Positions 47,560 through 58,919 of a DNA stretch of 64,000 bases are shown one piece after another. The position numbers and the translations under genes were made by a program. The stretch's first letter is position 1, and the number at the start of each line of letters is the position of its first letter. The notes under the pieces are model-generated. The model had not been told where the DNA came from, did no database searches, and saw only the letters and a list, made by a program, of their open reading frames with translations. This stretch comes from Piliocolobus tephrosceles (lineage: Eukaryota > Chordata > Mammalia > Primates > Cercopithecidae). The stretch is taken from NCBI RefSeq assembly GCF_002776525.5, contig NC_045438.1, positions 149,522,095 through 149,586,094 on the forward strand. The letters run 5' to 3'.

Positions 47560-48480
47560 TAAGGAAAACACAGCAAGCCCTCACCCCCATTAGTCTTCAG
47601 AACTAACTGCAGACCCAGCCCAGCCTTGTGCAAGCACCCTAGATGTAAGACGGAAGACAGATGTGGGCAGTGAGGGCCTGAAAAAGCTCCCCTACATACC
47701 TACCCCTGGGCTCCCATACTAATAGTGTGGCATGGAGAGTATTTGGAAAAATTCCTATCACCCAATTCATTCACCAGCCCAAGATGGGTACATGGGTTAG
47801 CTAAGAATCTAGAGTGGAATTTTCTGCCAGAGGTTGCCAAAGCAAGGGGGCAGGGAGGTCTCCCAACAGAGAATTCAGAATAAGTTCAAACCCAAGAGTC
47901 AGGTAGATAGTGTCATTGAACTTCAAAGAGTACCCTGAGAACTGAGATGGGGCATTTGGTCAGCAGATGGCCCAGCAACCTGGAATAGTCCTGGCATCCT
48001 CACTCAGAGCAACAAACAATGGGCTGGCTCCCTCAGCAGGAAGTGCATAAGAGACAGAACCTGATAACCACAGCCCCAGGGAGAGGACATACCTCAGCAG
48101 AGGCAAGAAGGACACAAGGAGCAGGGAAAGTCTGCAAAGCAGAAACCTCCTCCTTGTTCCCATGGAACTTCTCATTCTCCATCCCCATATTGTCGTGGGG
48201 AAGAAGAGGAGGGAAGAATATTTGAAAAGGGAAGATGCCTTGATTGAGATTTTAAACTGACTTAGGAAACAGATTCCACTTTGGAAGAAATAAAGCCACC
48301 CTTCTGTACATTCGAGTTTTGCCTATAAATTTCAGTCCCATTATCAATCACCTAACACTCTGCTTCAAGCTCATGGAGGCATGCATTCTCAGCTCTTCAA
48401 GACAGAGAACTCAAAATGACTAATAAAGAGCTGAATTCTTTCACTTCTCTTCAGTGTGATTTTCACAAGGTAAAAAGCTT
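47560..48480. other. GC-richer unassigned block, possibly an old LTR
   Basis: This block is less AT-rich than its neighbours and ends with an AATAAA signal at about 48421 followed by a TG...CA-like end near 48475, which is loosely LTR-like. I cannot match it to a known family. Opposed frames at 47960-48225 are not convincing genes. Confidence 0.25.
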
Positions 48481-50838
48481 CCTCTTGATCCAGCTTCCCT
48501 GGCTTTTGGGATCATGTAAAATTGTCAGCACCTGCCATTTGAATGTGTTTTAGCACAGCAGGCTCATGAAATGTGGCAGCTGGAAGCAGGTGTGAGTTGG
48601 GAGCAGGGTTAGCCAGCTTCTAAGGGAAACCAAGGTTTTCTCAGGGAAGGATTTAAAGACAAATGTACATTGCCACCTCCAGAATAAACAAAACCAGGAA
48701 ACTGTTTTGACCCTGTCGCTCAAGAAAAGGAGAGTAGGGTCAAAGATCATCACAAAAACAAATGCCACAAAAAGATGACACCCCTATTTGCATCAATAGG
48801 GTGGGGAGGTGGAGCTTGACAATAGGGAAAAGCTGGAGATAAATAATACAGGGAAGGAGTGCAGTGGGATTTAATCATACAGAGCAACTGACAAGAAGAT
48901 GGCATTAAAGACAAAGCAGCAGTTAAGCCGTGTACCTGAACTGGGGTGAGGGGGGAAGTTAGGCAGAGCATTATTTTAAAAGAGGTTTGTAAACATTTTT
49001 TGTGTGTTTTCTGACAAAATTTTAGTTTATCAACCTCAAAGATTTTGCTTCGTGTTTCCACGTGCAATATCACATCTCCCTAGATCTATCCTTAAGTACA
49101 CTTGTGAGTGTGTGTGTGTGTGTGTGTCTGAGAAGGAGAGAGAGAGATTTAAGCAGTGGGTATAATAGCTTATATATCCTCAATATATAATAGCTTATAT
49201 ACCTTGTATATAGCATTAAAAGATATTTTAAAAATCATTGTTAATCCACACAATATTACCTACAAAATGCACAGAGCAGAATACTAGAATTAGAGTATGA
49301 TTCTAACAAGCAGAATCAGATACTAGGATTTCACAAACATCTGGTGTTGACCACCTATACACAAACTGATTTTTAGAGAAGTGAAATTAAGAACTATTTC
49401 TCTAAATTTAAATTTACTTTGCAAAGTCCGTTAGCATGGTATCACAATACATTTGCCAAGATATCTGATCTGACTATAATTGAACCAAGTTACCTTTCCC
49501 CATGGCTTGCATATAGCTCCCTTGTTCTGGTTGGGACTATAACCCTAGACCTTTTGCTCCCATATCAACTTGTGTTTCATTCATTGATGGAGTTCTGAGC
49601 CCTTCTGTTCCTGACTTCTTGTCTTTCACTCAAGCCTGTGAAATATTCCTGAGGACTTTCCTCCTAGGCATGATGCGTACTAGCTCCTCTAATGACACCT
49701 GTTTCTGACCACTCTGGATCAGAAGCCCACTTCAACCCAGCCTGCAAGACTTAGCAAGAATACATGAGCCCTTCCAAAGGGGAATGAAACACAAGATTTC
49801 TACCAATATGACCACTAAGCTGACTTCTTAATTTATCTCTATGATCAACAAATGCTTTAGAGTCTAAACTTCCAGAAAAAGATCCTTCAACAACATCTCC
49901 ATTATCAATAGGTTTGAATTTTTAAATTATTGTCAACATAGTTAGCAAGCCTTATCCATTTATCCATTATTTCATTCATTCATTTATTTACTATTTATGT
50001 TTTACTTTTAAAAACACAAGTAAAACAAAATAACAACAAAAAATTAAACTAAGTATCTCTTATGGACTGGGAATAGAAATAGGCCTCAGGGATATGCCTA
50101 ATTCAGATTTCAGAAGCAAAGTTGACACTTTTCTATGTAGTGGGATTTGGAAGCATCCCCTGCCTCAAATATGTCCCTTTTTTATCCTACATTTTCTTTT
50201 TATTGCCTACTTTTAGACTCCCCCCCCCAAAAAAAAACAGGTTGTATACCAAGGAATGGTAATTAGATTTTTCATTATCCAAAAAAAAACACTAAAAGCT
50301 AATAATGTAACTGTGAAAATAAACTGTATAGAAAATTATCATTTACTTCTGAAGCATATGAAGAGTTAATCACCTGCAGTCAAGCCTCTCTGAAAGAATT
50401 ATTAAAACACATACATCAACAAGAAGAAATTTGAACCTTGTTCAATTGTTCAATGAAGACTGGTGAGCACAGAAAGTTATCAAACAACTTGATACTTTAA
50501 TTAGTTCTCAGTTGAGAAAAATAACAAATATTTGGAATTAAAAATTAAATGTAAAACAAAATTCTACATAAAACAAACCAATTCAGAGGAATATCCAACA
50601 AAAAGGTAATGTATACCGGGTCTTATGTTCAGGAATAGAAAAAATATAGAAACACTCATAGTAGTTAAAGGTGACTCTATATATGCTTTGGAAGAAATTA
50701 TTTTATAGGTAAAAATTAAAATTTCTTCCAAAAATATTGCTAAGCATAAGGGCAATTTTTTTTTTTACTCTTCAAATATCTTCAATCATTCTTGTCTATT
50801 TCTCTGAGAACATATTGAGGCTCAATTGATTCAATTGC
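48481..50838. other. Unique sequence with a TG microsatellite
   Basis: A (TG)n run lies at about 49105-49127, followed by AG-rich sequence to 49148. A 17-bp motif TATAATAGCTTATATA occurs twice around 49160-49200. A C-run joined to an A-run lies at 50221-50237. The antisense frame at 48750-49073 has no recognisable product. Confidence 0.5.
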
Positions 50839-50962
50839 AGCCAGGCTCAGTGGCTCACTTCTGTAATCCCAGCACTTTGGGAGGCCAAGGTGAGAGGATC
50901 ACTTGAGTGCTAGAGTTTGAGACCAACTTGGGCAACATGGCAAGACCCCTGTCTCTACAGAA

Positions 50963-50995
<33 letters not shown>

Positions 50996-51135
50996 CAGGC
51001 ACGGTTTTGTGTACCTGTGGTCCCAGCTATTTGGGAGGCTGAAGTGGAAAAATCACTGGAGTCCGGGAGTTCAAGGCTGCAGTAAGCCTTGACTGTACCA
51101 TTGCCCTCCAGACTAAGCTTGTCTAAACAACAATG
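50839..51135 (+). mobile_element. AluJ with an internal (AAT)n array
   Basis: Old Alu: GCCAGGCTCAGTGGCTCACT start, GATCACTTGAGTGCTAGAGT, GGTCCCAGCTATTTGGGAGG, ending in an impure AAC-rich tail. About eleven AAT units (50963-50995) have grown from the middle A-rich linker. Monomorphic J-type positions suggest one of the oldest Alus here. Confidence 0.88.
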
Positions 51136-51244
51136 ACAACAACAACAGCAGCAACACTGCTATGAAATCACAATCAACTAAGAAATCTGACCACTTTCTA
51201 CTCTTAAGGGTTGTATGACAAACTACTACTGCTGATTCCCTTTC

Positions 51245-52625
51245 TCTAAAACCATGTTGTCAAAATGCAGGTCTCAGAACATGAATAAAAGTCTAAAATT
51301 ATCTAGGCGCTGAAGAGTTTTGTTTATACAAGTTATAGTTGTCGCTATTTACTTAATTAGAATTAAAACTAAAAAATGTAAACATATTCACTTATTTATT
51401 TAAAATGAACAATATTACAAAAATGTTATAAAAATAATTATATTTCCCAAAAGAAAAAATTTGTGAGATCTTTTCCATTTTTGCAAATCTCTTTAATGTC
51501 TGACTTCATAGAAACAACTGGGTTCATATATACGGCTCTGTACTCAATTTGTAGAGACATGCTTCTCTTCCTGAAGCATATGAAAAAAAAAAGAATTCAC
51601 ACAGATAAATATTTGAGGAAAGGAGGAGGAGTACTTTAATAGCCCTTTTCAGATAATTCTAAGTATTCTTTTTTGGAACTACACCAAAACTCATTAGGTT
51701 AAAGTTCCCTAAAATTTAGATACAATGTAGAATCTTAAATCATAAGTAAACATTTGTACTCCACTACGTTAAAATCCATTTGTCTACCTTGTACATGGAA
51801 TCATATTTTGCTACACATGAATTTGTGATATCATGCATTGATATGTTAGAAAATATTGGTTACTGAGTTATGCCCATCTTCCAAATGTTCAATATGAAAA
51901 ATATATATCTTTCATTATAAAATATCAAAAAGTCACATTGTTAATACTGCCATTGAGTTTATCAGAAAATCATTAAGAATTGGAAAGTCATAAAGCTCAT
52001 GGATACAAGTTTTGAAAAAGTCACATTTTTACCTGAAAGTTCCAATTTTATCATTGGCAACAAATACTATGGTCTATTTTCTTGAATTGACATTTTCAAG
52101 GAAATGTTTATCAAATGCCTAACTCTGAAAAGCCATAGCTTGTGTATGAGTGTTTTCTTTCAGTGAAAATAGTATTCCATCCTAAAAGCTGGTTCAGCTC
52201 ACAACTTAAGCATAAGACAACCTTTGTACTTCAATATAAAGCAGAAATTCCCTATGGATACTTCTCATGTTGTCACACAAAATATTTCCATACTTGAGAG
52301 TCAAGATTTAATAAAACTAATGAATTGTATTGTTTCATTAAAGACATTAAGAAAAACTTGGCTTTTTAAATAATTAATTATTATTATTATTATTGCTGTG
52401 AAAACTGCAATGGGCTCTCTTCAGTTTGGTGTTATTGTCTTAATTAATGTTACGATACTAGAAGTTTTACCCATTATTAATTTTTAGTCATCATCACTGC
52501 AAATGTCAGCAAAGTGAAAAAGGCACATAATACCTTAGAGTTACTATAAAAATAGTTTTGACCTTATGGACCCCCAAATATGTCTTGAAGATTACCGGGG
52601 TCAATGGACCACTTTTGAGAACTAC
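51245..52625. mobile_element. Fossil hAT-Charlie transposon, about 1.4 kb
   Basis: Blocks in order include TTTTTGCAAATCTCTTTAAT with GTCTGACTTCATAGAAACAA, GAGGAGTACTTTAATAGCCC, GATATCATGCATTGATATGT, CATGGATACAAGTTTTGAAA, TCAGCAAAGTGAAAAAGGCA, and a terminal TTTGAGAACTACTGT resembling the hAT end. This is the pattern I know for a MER1-group Charlie element. The coding part is too decayed to translate. The exact Charlie number is not assigned and the left terminus is not sharply defined. Confidence 0.6.
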
Positions 52626-53954
52626 TGTCCTTAACAACAACAAAAAAGATATCTGTGGACAAGCAGTATGTTTTTATAGATATTTGTTGAATTAATAGGA
52701 AAGCTCTAAGTGTGGGATTCTTTAACTGCTTTAAGAATGATGCACCAACCAAATTTGCTAGAATGGGTTATACTTTCCTGCCTAGGGCCTGTATAAGAGG
52801 GGCCCAAATTGGACTAGAGAAGTGATGGTGAGAGAAGGGAGATATGAGGAGCCAAGAAGGCTTTTGGCAAAAATGACAGATTTTTAAAAAAAGAAAGAAA
52901 GAGAATCAAAGAATCCAGGGAAAATTTGTGAAAATGGAGAAGCTGAAGAAACAGCTAGTTCTTGAAGGGCCTTTTATATTATCTAACGTGTACTTTCAAG
53001 TATTCCAGCACAGACTGTGCTATACTCACAGGCTAGTTTTCATGTGTATCCTAAGGGCCGTTAGTTAACATTTGGTGTATTCTAATTCAGATTACACACT
53101 ACACAGTGTTTAGTTAAGATTTGAAAGAATAATCAGGAGTCCACACTCCAGAAAGCGACCAACCTCAACTCTCTTGATGGCTTTACCATCCCTAAATGGT
53201 TTTATAATTACACAAGAAAAGCTTTCCATTGGTGAAGTGAGTTCAAGATTGACAGTATATCATATCAGTACCTCTGCCTTTGCTGGACTGAGTATAAGGA
53301 TCTGAGGAGAATGGCAACCCACAGCCCTCAGGAAAGGTACCTTGGGCCCAGGCACTGGGTTCTATATTCAGACTCAAATGGATTCTGTCACCTCACTACT
53401 TACCTGAGTCATGAAGCTAGAATATTTCACATCTACCTCAAGTAAACCTTTGCTCAAGGTTGGCATAACACCTTAAAAGGATAGAAAATCAAGTCTTTAT
53501 CAAGTTTTAAAAGGTTCTGCTATTAAAAAAAATAAATAAAAACTAGTTTTCTCACCTGCCTGCTAATAAGAATTTGTATGTGTGAGAATTCAGTTGGAGA
53601 CTTGCCTTCTGAATCATACCACCCAATAACAAAGTTGTCAAGAAGGAGATCCCAAATCTTCATCTATCTCAAACAAACAAAGCTTCTAGTGGTTAAAAAA
53701 TAAAACAACAATAACAACAACAACAAAATCATAAGAAAACCAACAGTTGGGTAAGAACAAAATTATTTCATAATAGAGGCTAGAAAAAAAGCTCTGAAAA
53801 AAAGACATAAAATAAGTGGTAGATACCAGTTGAATTAATGAAACAACTAGAAAACCAGACATTTTCAACTGGAGGCATAAAATTATCTGTGCAGCAAAGG
53901 ATTCATCTTGCACAAAGACAGGTTTGGCTCCTAGGAGGTAACCTCTAACACTTC
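52626..53954. other. Unique sequence
   Basis: A CAA-rich tract lies at about 53701-53728. TAGATATTTGTTGAATTAAT at 52677-52696 may be a trace of an L2 3' end. No exon recognised. Confidence 0.45.
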
Positions 53955-54425
53955 AGAATGTCCTGCCTCATAAGAATGTCTTTGTTTACCTGTGGGCCTT
54001 GGGTCATGCCAGAGTCTATGTTAAAAATGTGATTTATGGTGAGGGGGCTTCAGACCATGATGCACCGTCAGCTTAACCTTTGGAGGAGCTGAAGACTAAA
54101 GTCAGCCACCCTGGTGGTCAGCCATGTCTACAAGGCTGAGCCCCAATAAAACTCCAGACACCAAGGAAGGGATGAGTTTCTCTGGTTGTCAATTCTTTAT
54201 ATGTATCATCACACATCATTGCTGAAACTAATAAGTGTTGTCCACATGACTCCACTGAGAAGACAACTAGAAACTCCATGCTTGCAACCTTCCTAGACTC
54301 TGCCCTAGGCCCTTCTTCCCTTGGTTGATTGTAATATACCCTTTTGCTGCATAAACCATAACCATGAGTGTAACAGCTCTCATTGAGTTCTCTGAGTCTA
54401 TCTAGCAAATTATTGAACCTCAATG
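53955..54425 (+). mobile_element. ERVL-like LTR
   Basis: Recognisable LTR blocks: CCCCAATAAAACTCCAGACA, GTTGTCCACATGACTCCACT, TCTTCCCTTGGTTGATTGTA, then GAGTTCTCTGAGTCTATCTA and AGCAAATTATTGAACCTC. The AATAAA signal lies near 54147. I recognise it as an old ERVL-class LTR but do not assign the subfamily. A short stretch of leader sequence follows. Confidence 0.6.
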
Positions 54426-54545
54426 TGGTCTTGAGAAACCATGAACTTGCAGCTAATGTTAGATATGAGTGTGATCTTGGGGAGTCCCTCAAATGTGCAG
54501 TTAGTGTTAGAAGTGAGAGTGGTCTTGAGGGCTCCTGAACTGTGT
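54425..54545 (+). mobile_element. ERVL leader remnant with tandem units
   Basis: After the LTR, a motif starting GTGGTCTTGAG recurs at 54425, 54471 and 54519 with about 46-48 bp spacing. The second unit holds TTAGTGTTAGAAGTGAGA, which resembles a leucine-tRNA-type primer-binding region of ERVL elements. The provirus is cut off beyond this point, so no viral gene is present. Confidence 0.45.
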
Positions 54546-56303
54546 TGTATCCAAATAAGAAATAATACATTCCTCCAGAAATCAAAGTTACATAAAGGTA
54601 GTTTGGTCATAGAGTAGAAAAGGAGAGAAAGTATAGCAAACTGACCAGATCTTTCCCTGAAGCAACTGGGATCTGAGAGAAAAATCTAAAGAATAAAAGG
54701 ATTGAAAACAGAAGGAACAAATTTAATACTTTAAACCCAAACTAAAAAGTACTGGGTAACATGAGATGCTATGTTCAATTTGCCTCGATTGCATACAGAC
54801 AAAATCCTGAATTTCCCTCACATTTTGTGAACTTGAGTTTTTCATGGAAGCAAAAGTATAAAGGGTGGTAAGCGTGGTAGAGCTTCCAGGTGGTAAAGCA
54901 AAGGGGTCCTAGACTCATGATCCTTGGAAGGGACGGCTCCCCGTTTTCACCCTAAGAAATGGCAGCAAGCAGTTAGCTTCAGAGCCACAGCAAAGGAGGA
55001 GAAAAGAACTGGCTTTCAGCCAATCTAATGACTCAAAAGCTGCCTTTTCCCCATGTCTCAGACAGCCACACTCCTAAATTCATACTTTATGTAACGGCAA
55101 AACAGAATGATGAGTAAAAAAGGAAAGCCGGAGCCCTAAGGCTCTCAGCATGGCCAAGGTGTACATTTCAAAGTGAGAAGTGTTTGGGAAACATGGTATT
55201 TCTAACATCCTGGAGTTAAGAGTTATATAAAATCCCAAAGAATAAAGCACCAATTTATTTCCCTTCAGGACATTCTATTTTCCTTTCAACTGTACACACC
55301 AGCTGAAGAAGGACACACCAGCTGAAGAAGGATACATAGATGTGTTTGGGTAACCTGTTTTCTTGAAAGTTGAGAAGGCAGCCATATGCAGAGCGGCATC
55401 TGTTGCAGGGTCCAGCAGCCTGCTCCTGGCAACGCTGCTCCGCATCAGTTACAAGGGCAGTTTCTCTGAAACGAAAGCATGTCCCTGCCATCTAAGAAGT
55501 CAAGTGCCATTTCAGTTTAGAACCCACTCCCCTTTCCACAAAGGTAAGAGCCTTTATACACTCTGAATACTTAAGAATGACATATTCCAAACCCAAAGAA
55601 AAATTTGGGAAGAATCATCATTGTTTCAACCTATCTGAGCATCTGTTCTCTACAGTGATTTTAGGAGACCCAAAGAGACTTTCGTGTCCCTGCACGATCC
55701 TCACATCTGTTTTATCTTCAACCATTTCACCTTCATCAATTTGTCAATTCACCCAACAAGCCTTTCCTAAGTCATCAATAAGTCCCTAATAAAAATCCAT
55801 TTTGCAAAGCCCCAAATTTACAAATCAGGAAAAGTAGATTTTTGTTTCATTAAAGAAGTGGGTCTCTGAAATTGATGGAACATTTTACCCATGCCAAAAG
55901 ATTCCTGTCACTTGACAAACTGAGTGTTCTGAGTGTTTTACCCATGTTGAGAACAGGCAGACAAGATGACACCTGGGCTTAGGTAGGAATCACCATGCTA
56001 TATGATCTGTCAAAAGCCCCTTTAAGTGGCTTCATTTAGTTTTGTAAGAATTCAGTTTATTGAGTACATTTCTAGAACACACATTTTCTATTAAGTAAGA
56101 TAAAGTTTTGCTTGGGTTCTTGACACCTGCTCTGATCTCCACTTTTTCTCTCTCTCTCTGTCATTGTGACACTTGCCCTCTTAAAAGCCTACAAGAAAAC
56201 CAGATACATTTCCTTATTCTAGATAATGTTTGGATTCTATACTATTTCAGGAATCTAAAATATAATCACAGGATATCTAAGTAGGAAAGAGATTGATATC
56301 CTC
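54546..56303. other. Unique sequence with one short duplication
   Basis: CACACCAGCTGAAGAAGGA occurs twice in tandem at about 55297-55334. A block around 55360-55556 has a few CpGs, an open sense frame and a donor-like GTAAGAG at its end, but no recognisable product. Otherwise unassigned. Confidence 0.4.
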
Positions 56304-56708
56304 TGTATTAGTCCGTTCTCACATTGCTATAAAGAACTACCTGAGACTGGGTAATTTATGAAGAAAAGAGGTTTAATTGACTCATCATTCCACAGGATGT
56401 ACAGGAAGCACAGCTAGGGAGGCCTAAGGAAACTTACAATCATGGCAGAAGGTGAAGGGGGAACAATCACATCTTCACATGGTGACAGGAGAAACAGAAG
56501 GAGAGAGCAAAGGGGGAAAAATGGTAAAGTGAGAAGCCACACACTTTTAAACCATCAGATCTCATAAGAACTCACTCTCTATCATGAGAACAGCAACTGG
56601 GAAATCCACCTCCATGATCCAATCACCTCCCACCAGGTCCCTTCTCCAACACTGGAAATTATAATTCAACAGGAGATTTGGGTAGGGACACAGAACCAAA
56701 CCATATCA
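56304..56708 (-). mobile_element. MST/THE1-type LTR (MaLR), antisense
   Basis: Reverse-oriented solo LTR of about 405 bp: TGTATTAGTCCGTTCTCACA, CTACCTGAGACTGGGTAATT, ACAATCATGGCAGAAGGTGA, ending ACCAAACCATATCA. The flanking 5-mers (TCCTC and CCATC) match only partly, so the target duplication is not clear. Confidence 0.88.
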
Positions 56709-56749
56709 CCATCCATACAATTATTCTCAATTCAAAAATTAATCATTGA

Positions 56750-57195
56750 AGATAAAATGGTACAGAAGACTGTCATGGTCCCAGCTCTCATGAAACTCAA
56801 CATCTAATGAAGAAAATAGAAATATAAGGTATTCAGAACCAAGGTGATATTAGGTTTCGATGAGGCAATCATGTGGTACCTTGGGAATATACCAGAGGCT
56901 TTATCACAGAAAGTTTGCCAGAGGAAGTGATATCTAAGGGTAAAATCTAGAGACTGAGTAGGAGTTAACCAGGAAAAGACAAGAGGGAAATAGTCCATAT
57001 TGGAGAGGTCAGAAGTGAAGAAACACAGCAAATTCTAGAAGTAATGGAGACTGCTGGAAAGAGTGTCAGGGAAAGAAGCAGGAGAGTTTGACACTGTCTG
57101 GATGCTGAGTAACTTTGTGTGCTGTGCTGAAGAGCTGGGAATTTATCCAAACAGCAGTGGACTTTGACTGAAGGATGAACACATTTAGATTTAAA
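56750..57195 (-). mobile_element. L2, antisense
   Basis: GACTGTCATGGTCCCAGCTC, GGAAGTGATATCTAAGGGTA, CTGAGTAGGAGTTAACCAGG and CTGAAGAGCTGGGAATTTAT are antisense L2 blocks in the right order. Confidence 0.7.
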
Positions 57196-57270
57196 GCTCT
57201 TCAATGCCTTACCAATGACTATAGGATCAAACCCAATCCCCTTAACTGGGCTAGTATGGCACTAGGAAGC
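57196..57270 (+). mobile_element. Possible L2/CR1 fragment, sense
   Basis: AAGCTCTTCAATGCCTTACC followed by GACTATAGGATCAAACCCAA and CTTAACTGGGCTAGTATGGC resembles a sense L2/CR1 block, opposite in orientation to the L2 on its left. Confidence 0.4.
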
Positions 57271-57889
57271 ATAGCATGAGGAATCAGAGATCCAGTAAAG
57301 AGGAGCCTGAAGTTTGGAGATAGGAAATCCAGTTTGGGACACAGCATTGAACAAAGGCTTTGTCACAGACACGCCACATAGGAACTGAGTTACCAATTCA
57401 AAGCATGACCAGCAGAAGGACTAGGTTGATCATGAATTTAAGACCTCCTGACAGGATTCCTCTCACTTCTTGTCCTTGGTAACAAGGTCTGGCATGAAGC
57501 TCAACCTACAGTGTGGAAGACTCAGTTCCAACGATTAGAGGGATCAGAGGGATACAGGGTCATCAATTAATGATTCATTCATTTTTCCTTTTGTTCCTTA
57601 CTGTATTTATTCATTCAATATACATTCATAGAGCAGGTCATCCTAGCAAAGGATCCATTTTTTGGTCAATAATTTAATACAATATTGATATGACAGAACA
57701 CCCAGAAAACTTAATACATGTGCAATATGTTTTAGGTGTCTCTCTAAGATCAAATGCCTGGCACAATATCAGCAATAGACAAATAGATAACTAGCCAATG
57801 TTCATGGCCACAACTCACTGGGAATATTCTAAAATACAACGGCAGTATCAGGATCAGTTTAACAACCAGTGCGTTTATTATGTATTATT
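57271..57889. other. Unique sequence
   Basis: No clear repeat. TATTTATTCATTCAATATAC near 57607 could be a tiny antisense L2/MIR end. Confidence 0.4.
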
Positions 57890-58200
57890 TTATTAGCCTT
57901 TCAATCAAGGTATTTATCAAGCATTTACTTTTATAAGGCAGACTTAGAGCTGATGGAGGAAAATTAAAGAAGCCTGAGAAATTCTGCTCCTCATTTTATG
58001 AGACTATAATCTAAGTGTAAGTTGACCAAACACACAAGATAGGAACACGTAAGTGTTGAAGGAGAGTCAACACCAGGGTGAGTGAATTTGCAGTGGGCCA
58101 GATTAGTCAGAAGAGGCTTTCTGGAGGAGAAAGGGAAGTACTTAATGCTGCAGAGACGGGAAGTTACAGAGTTTAGGGAAGACACTCTGGCACAACTGGA
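57890..58200 (-). mobile_element. Probable L2 trace, antisense
   Basis: The GGCTTTCTGGAGGAGAAAGG block near 58111 and the preceding CATTTTATGAGACTATAATC recall antisense L2. Highly diverged. Confidence 0.35.
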
Positions 58201-58397
58201 GGTGGCTGCTAGTAAGTTATCTTTTTGCTTTCTATTTATTTTCTTTAAGAAAGAAACATTCTGAAGCCACCTCTGTGTTTGGTTTCTGATCCAAGCATAC
58301 CAACAACAACACTGCTGCCCATCTGCTCCTGGGCCTCCCACCCTTTCCAACCCTCCACTGTCATGATCAGATCCAGCAAATTAATGCTCCTTCTTTC

Positions 58398-58915
58398 ATT
58401 TTTTTTTTTTTTTTTTCTTGGATGTGAATTAAATTTCTTTCTTTTTTAATATTCTCTCTATTAAATTTTACTTTAAGTTCTGGGATACATGTGCAGAACT
58501 TGCAGGTTTGTTACATTGGTATACATGTGTCATGGTGGTTTGCTGCACCTATCAACCCATCATCTAGGTTTTAAACCCCATATGCATTAGGTATTTGTCC
58601 TAGTGCTACCCCTCCCGTTGCCCTCCAACCCCCGACAGGCCCCAGTGTGTGATGTTCCCCTCCCTGTGTCCATGTGTTCTAACTGATCAGCTCCCACTTA
58701 TGAGTGAGAACATGTGGTGTTTGGTTTTCTGTTCCTATGTTAGTTTGCTGAGAATGATGGCTTCCAGCTTCATCAATGTCCCTGCAAAGAACATGAACTC
58801 ATTTTTTATGGCTTCATAGTATTCCATGATATATATGTGCCACATTTTCTTTATCCAGTCTATCATTGATAGGCATTTGGGTTGGTTCCAAGTCTTTGCT
58901 ATTGTAAATAGTTAA
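58398..58915 (-). mobile_element. L1PA-like 3' end, antisense, 5' truncated
   Basis: A T-run at 58398-58417 (poly-A tail in reverse), then CTGGGATACATGTGCAGAAC, TTGGTATACATGTGTCATGG, CCCCCGACAGGCCCCAGTGT and ATGAGTGAGAACATGTGGTG, ending in ORF2 sequence near TATTGTAAATAGT. The low divergence in these blocks marks a primate-era L1PA. Flanks TTAATGCTCCTTCTTTCATT and TTAATGTTCATTCTTTTATT (about 58381 and 58912) look like a diverged target duplication. Confidence 0.85.
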
Positions 58916-58919
58916 TGTT

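Noticed and set aside
54118..54585. 155-residue antisense open frame
   Set aside because: It lies opposite an ERVL-like LTR and leader. LTRs do not encode such a product and no protein family is recognised.
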